Part shown: positions 62,130-64,000 of the stretch, one piece after another | Layout: every line of letters begins with the position of its first letter | Position numbering within the stretch: the first letter of the stretch is position 1 | Source of the DNA: Bifidobacterium saguinibicoloris | GTDB lineage: Bacteria; Actinomycetota; Actinomycetes; Actinomycetales; Bifidobacteriaceae | DNA length: 64,000 bases | Assembly (NCBI RefSeq): GCF_019331725.1 | Contig: NZ_JAHBBF010000001.1 | Coordinates: 186,001-250,000 of the forward strand | Reading direction: 5' to 3' | The notes under the pieces: generated by a model | Told to the model about the DNA's origin: nothing | The model's input: only the letters and a program-made list of their open reading frames with translations | The model's database searches: none | Program-made: the position numbers and the translations under genes

Positions 62130-64000
62130 GTGGAAGCCTCGCTCGACAGCATACTGGACTGGGACGCCGCGCTCAGTGCAGGCAACCGCGCAGCCTATGA
62201 TGTGCTGCGCTCGGCGTATGATGCTGACACTCGCGCGAAGCGTCCTCTGCCAGTCGTCGGCGAAGCATTCCCTAACCCGATGCCCACATACCGGCAGGCG
62301 CTCCGAGAGGTCGCCGGAAGCGTGTCCGAGCCGGATCGCCGCCACGGCATCGAGCAGATCATCGATAACGGCAACCTGTCTGAGGCCGCCACTCAGCTCA
62401 TCGATACGCTGGGAGAGCCACTGGTTAACCGCCTACTCGCGCAGAGAATCATCACTGACAGTAAGAACATTGCGGTTAGCACCAGTCTGCTGCTGACCGC
62501 AATCACCCTGCTGTCCCCCGACGGCGTCGTCACTACGATGCTGAACCGCCGGATCGAGCTCGCATACAAAAGGGCCGGCGAATCGCCCGTCACCATCGCC
62601 CCGGACGATCCTGACGCCAACGGATCCCCCATCGTCGCCCATGCGTTCGGCGTGGCACTCGGCATTGCACAGGCCAACCAGCAGCAGTTCATCATCACCG
62701 ACCAGCAATGTGCACATGTATATGACGATGCAACTCTCAGCCCCTTCGCCACCGCGCTGCATGAGCTGATGAGCGAACGACCGCTGCTGCTGCTGGGGTA
62801 CGAAGGACTCCCCTACGACGAGAACAGCATGCGAGCCGACCCGACGCATGTGCTGGATCTGGTGAAGCAGTTTGGCAGCGCCCGCCATGATCACGTGGCC
62901 ATCATTCCCGCGCCGAGCGATCCCCGGCAACGCGACGCTCAGATCAAGTTCCTCGGCTCGCTGGGCATCATGCCGATTCTGACCAACCCCAGTCAGACCG
63001 ATGCGCTGCGCGTAGTGCTTGACCGGCTGCTACGCGATACCGATCCCATTGCGTCTCTGCGCCTCGATGCGACGACGCACGCGCGCAATGCCAAGCGTGC
63101 GGATCGACGCAGCAGGAAGCACAGCGACGACAAGAATGCAGCAGATATGGCATTGCAGGAATGGCATAAGGCCATCGATGCATACCAGCAGCTGGCCGAT
63201 CACATGGACTACGCGCGGTATATGCCGATGATCGCCGACACTCACACGCTTTGCGCGGCAGTGCATGTTCGCAGGAACCAGCCTGAACGAGCCGAACAGG
63301 AATACCAGGAAGCGCTCAGCATCTGGCGCCAGCTCGCCCAGAGCAACCCCAGCACCTACTACCAGACCGGCCTGGCCATGACGCTCAGCAACCTCGCCAT
63401 CCTGCACAGCAGCCAACGCCAGTACGAGCAGGCCGAACAGGAATACCAGGAAGCGCTCAGCATCTGGCGCCAGCTCGCCCAGAGCAACCCCAGCACCTAC
63501 TACCAGACCGCCCCGGCCATGACGCTCAGCAACCTCGCCAACCTCCACAGCAGCCAACGCCAGTACGAGCAGGCCGAACAGGAATACCAGGAAGCGCTCA
63601 GCATCTGGCGCCAGCTCGCCCAGAGCAACCCCAGCACCTACTACCAGCCCGACCTGGCCATGACGCTCAGCAACCTCGCCAACCTCCACAGCGACCAGCA
63701 CCGGTACGAGCAGGCCGAACAGGAATACCAGGAAGCGCTCAGCATCCTGCGGCAGCTCGCCGAAACCAACCCCGACGCATACCGACTTGATGTAGCCACG
63801 ACCCTCAACGGCCTCGCCACCCTATACCGTGACCTACGCCAGTACGAGAAGGCCGAACAGAAACATCAGGAAGCGCTCAGCATCCTGCGGCAGCTCGCCG
63901 AAACCAACCCCGACGCATACCAATTTGACGTGGCCGCGACCCTCAACGGTCTCGCCGACATGCACAGATACCTGCACCAGTACAAGCAAGCCGAAGGCGA
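62130..64000 (+). CDS. SIR2-like domain plus tandem TPR protein (3' end outside the window)
   Basis: The frame is open from a GTG at 62130, preceded by AGAAAGGA, to the window edge (over 620 codons). Residues 1 to about 290 look like a degenerate SIR2 domain: LPVVGEAFPNPMPTYRQAL where the NAD-binding GAGxS would be, TTMLNRRIELAYKRAG in place of TTNxD, HAFGVALG, and then IITDQQCAHVYDDATLSPFATALHELM ending in LLLLGYEGLPYDEN, a hallmark of bacterial SIR2-like proteins. A charged linker follows, and from residue 388 come TPR units of 46-47 residues (AEQEYQEALSIWRQLAQSNP type). It is translated right behind the NTPase gene. Catalytic residues look incomplete, so activity is uncertain. Confidence 0.75.
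   Translation, partial: MEASLDSILDWDAALSAGNRAAYDVLRSAYDADTRAKRPLPVVGEAFPNPMPTYRQALREVAGSVSEPDRRHGIEQIIDNGNLSEAATQLIDTLGEPLVNRLLAQRIITDSKNIAVSTSLLLTAITLLSPDGVVTTMLNRRIELAYKRAGESPVTIAPDDPDANGSPIVAHAFGVALGIAQANQQQFIITDQQCAHVYDDATLSPFATALHELMSERPLLLLGYEGLPYDENSMRADPTHVLDLVKQFGSARHDHVAIIPAPSDPRQRDAQIKFLGSLGIMPILTNPSQTDALRVVLDRLLRDTDPIASLRLDATTHARNAKRADRRSRKHSDDKNAADMALQEWHKAIDAYQQLADHMDYARYMPMIADTHTLCAAVHVRRNQPERAEQEYQEALSIWRQLAQSNPSTYYQTGLAMTLSNLAILHSSQRQYEQAEQEYQEALSIWRQLAQSNPSTYYQTAPAMTLSNLANLHSSQRQYEQAEQEYQEALSIWRQLAQSNPSTYYQPDLAMTLSNLANLHSDQHRYEQAEQEYQEALSILRQLAETNPDAYRLDVATTLNGLATLYRDLRQYEKAEQKHQEALSILRQLAETNPDAYQFDVAATLNGLADMHRYLHQYKQAEG
63291..63851 (+). repeat. Near-identical TPR-coding tandem repeats
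   Basis: Three units of 141 bp (63291-63431, 63432-63572, 63573-63713) differ at only a few positions, all in the middle and at the end of each unit. A fourth of 138 bp (63714-63851) is clearly diverged, and a fifth begins at 63852 and continues off the window. The pattern indicates recent expansion of units 1-3. Confidence 0.95.

Noticed and set aside
63030..63701. Minus-strand 223-codon frame with internal repeats
   Set aside because: Its repeats are simply the antisense of the TPR repeats in the open plus-strand gene.

Overview
The window reads as Bifidobacterium or a very close actinobacterial relative. It is GC-rich, with long ghost ORFs on both strands. The order sufB-pyrG, the fused aroK-aroB gene, the actinobacterial run rpsD / DUF948 / alaS / ruvX / mltG / aroC / aroKB / aroQ, and the gene set itself all fit bifidobacteria. 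No rRNA or tRNA gene was seen. All functional names come from reading motifs, not from database searches.

Layout. (1) 1-22.1 kb is core genome, almost all on the minus strand: the 5' part of sufB, pyrG, a tight cluster of four zinc-ribbon membrane proteins behind a promoter whose spacer carries a C8 tract, the shikimate genes aroQ-aroKB-aroC, mltG, ruvX, alaS, two small envelope proteins, a histidine phosphatase, rpsD, an FtsX-type ABC exporter with a DUF4418 protein, and a UvrD/PcrA helicase with a Ser/Tyr/Gly-rich linker. A small A24 prepilin peptidase is the only plus-strand gene there. (2) 22.3-25.1 kb carries xpt, a xanthine-type permease and kptA on the plus strand. (3) 25.1-31.4 kb is accessory: a HEPN Abi gene between an intact ASCH gene and a 94%-identical fragment of it, with related hairpins on either side; a three-gene cassette ending in a DUF4160-like protein; a DUF1778/GNAT toxin-antitoxin pair; an SOS-box-controlled gene broken by a frameshift; and a chimeric MFS-ABC pseudogene. 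(4) 30.9-34.3 kb is a TetR-controlled drug-efflux/lipocalin unit. (5) 34.3-34.9 kb holds a decayed phage lysis remnant (holin with an internal stop, LysM end of an endolysin). (6) 35-46 kb has AIM24 and XRE genes, a four-gene surface-glycan operon, an AlbA_2 protein and a DUF1846 protein. (7) 46-52 kb is an ABC-2 transporter facing a two-component system across a shared palindrome. (8) 52-59.5 kb has DUF47-Pit phosphate uptake, a GH13 amylase, a DEAD-box helicase, an SDR oxidoreductase and an AraC regulator. (9) 59.6 kb to the window edge is a two-gene operon: a membrane-anchored YobI/KAP-type P-loop NTPase and a protein with a degenerate SIR2-like domain followed by nearly identical tandem TPRs.

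The best candidate for an undescribed system is the NTPase plus SIR2-like/TPR pair at the right edge. Its composition resembles two-gene anti-phage modules. Next are the HEPN Abi locus with its candidate hairpin RNA, and the possibly phase-variable promoter of the zinc-ribbon cluster.
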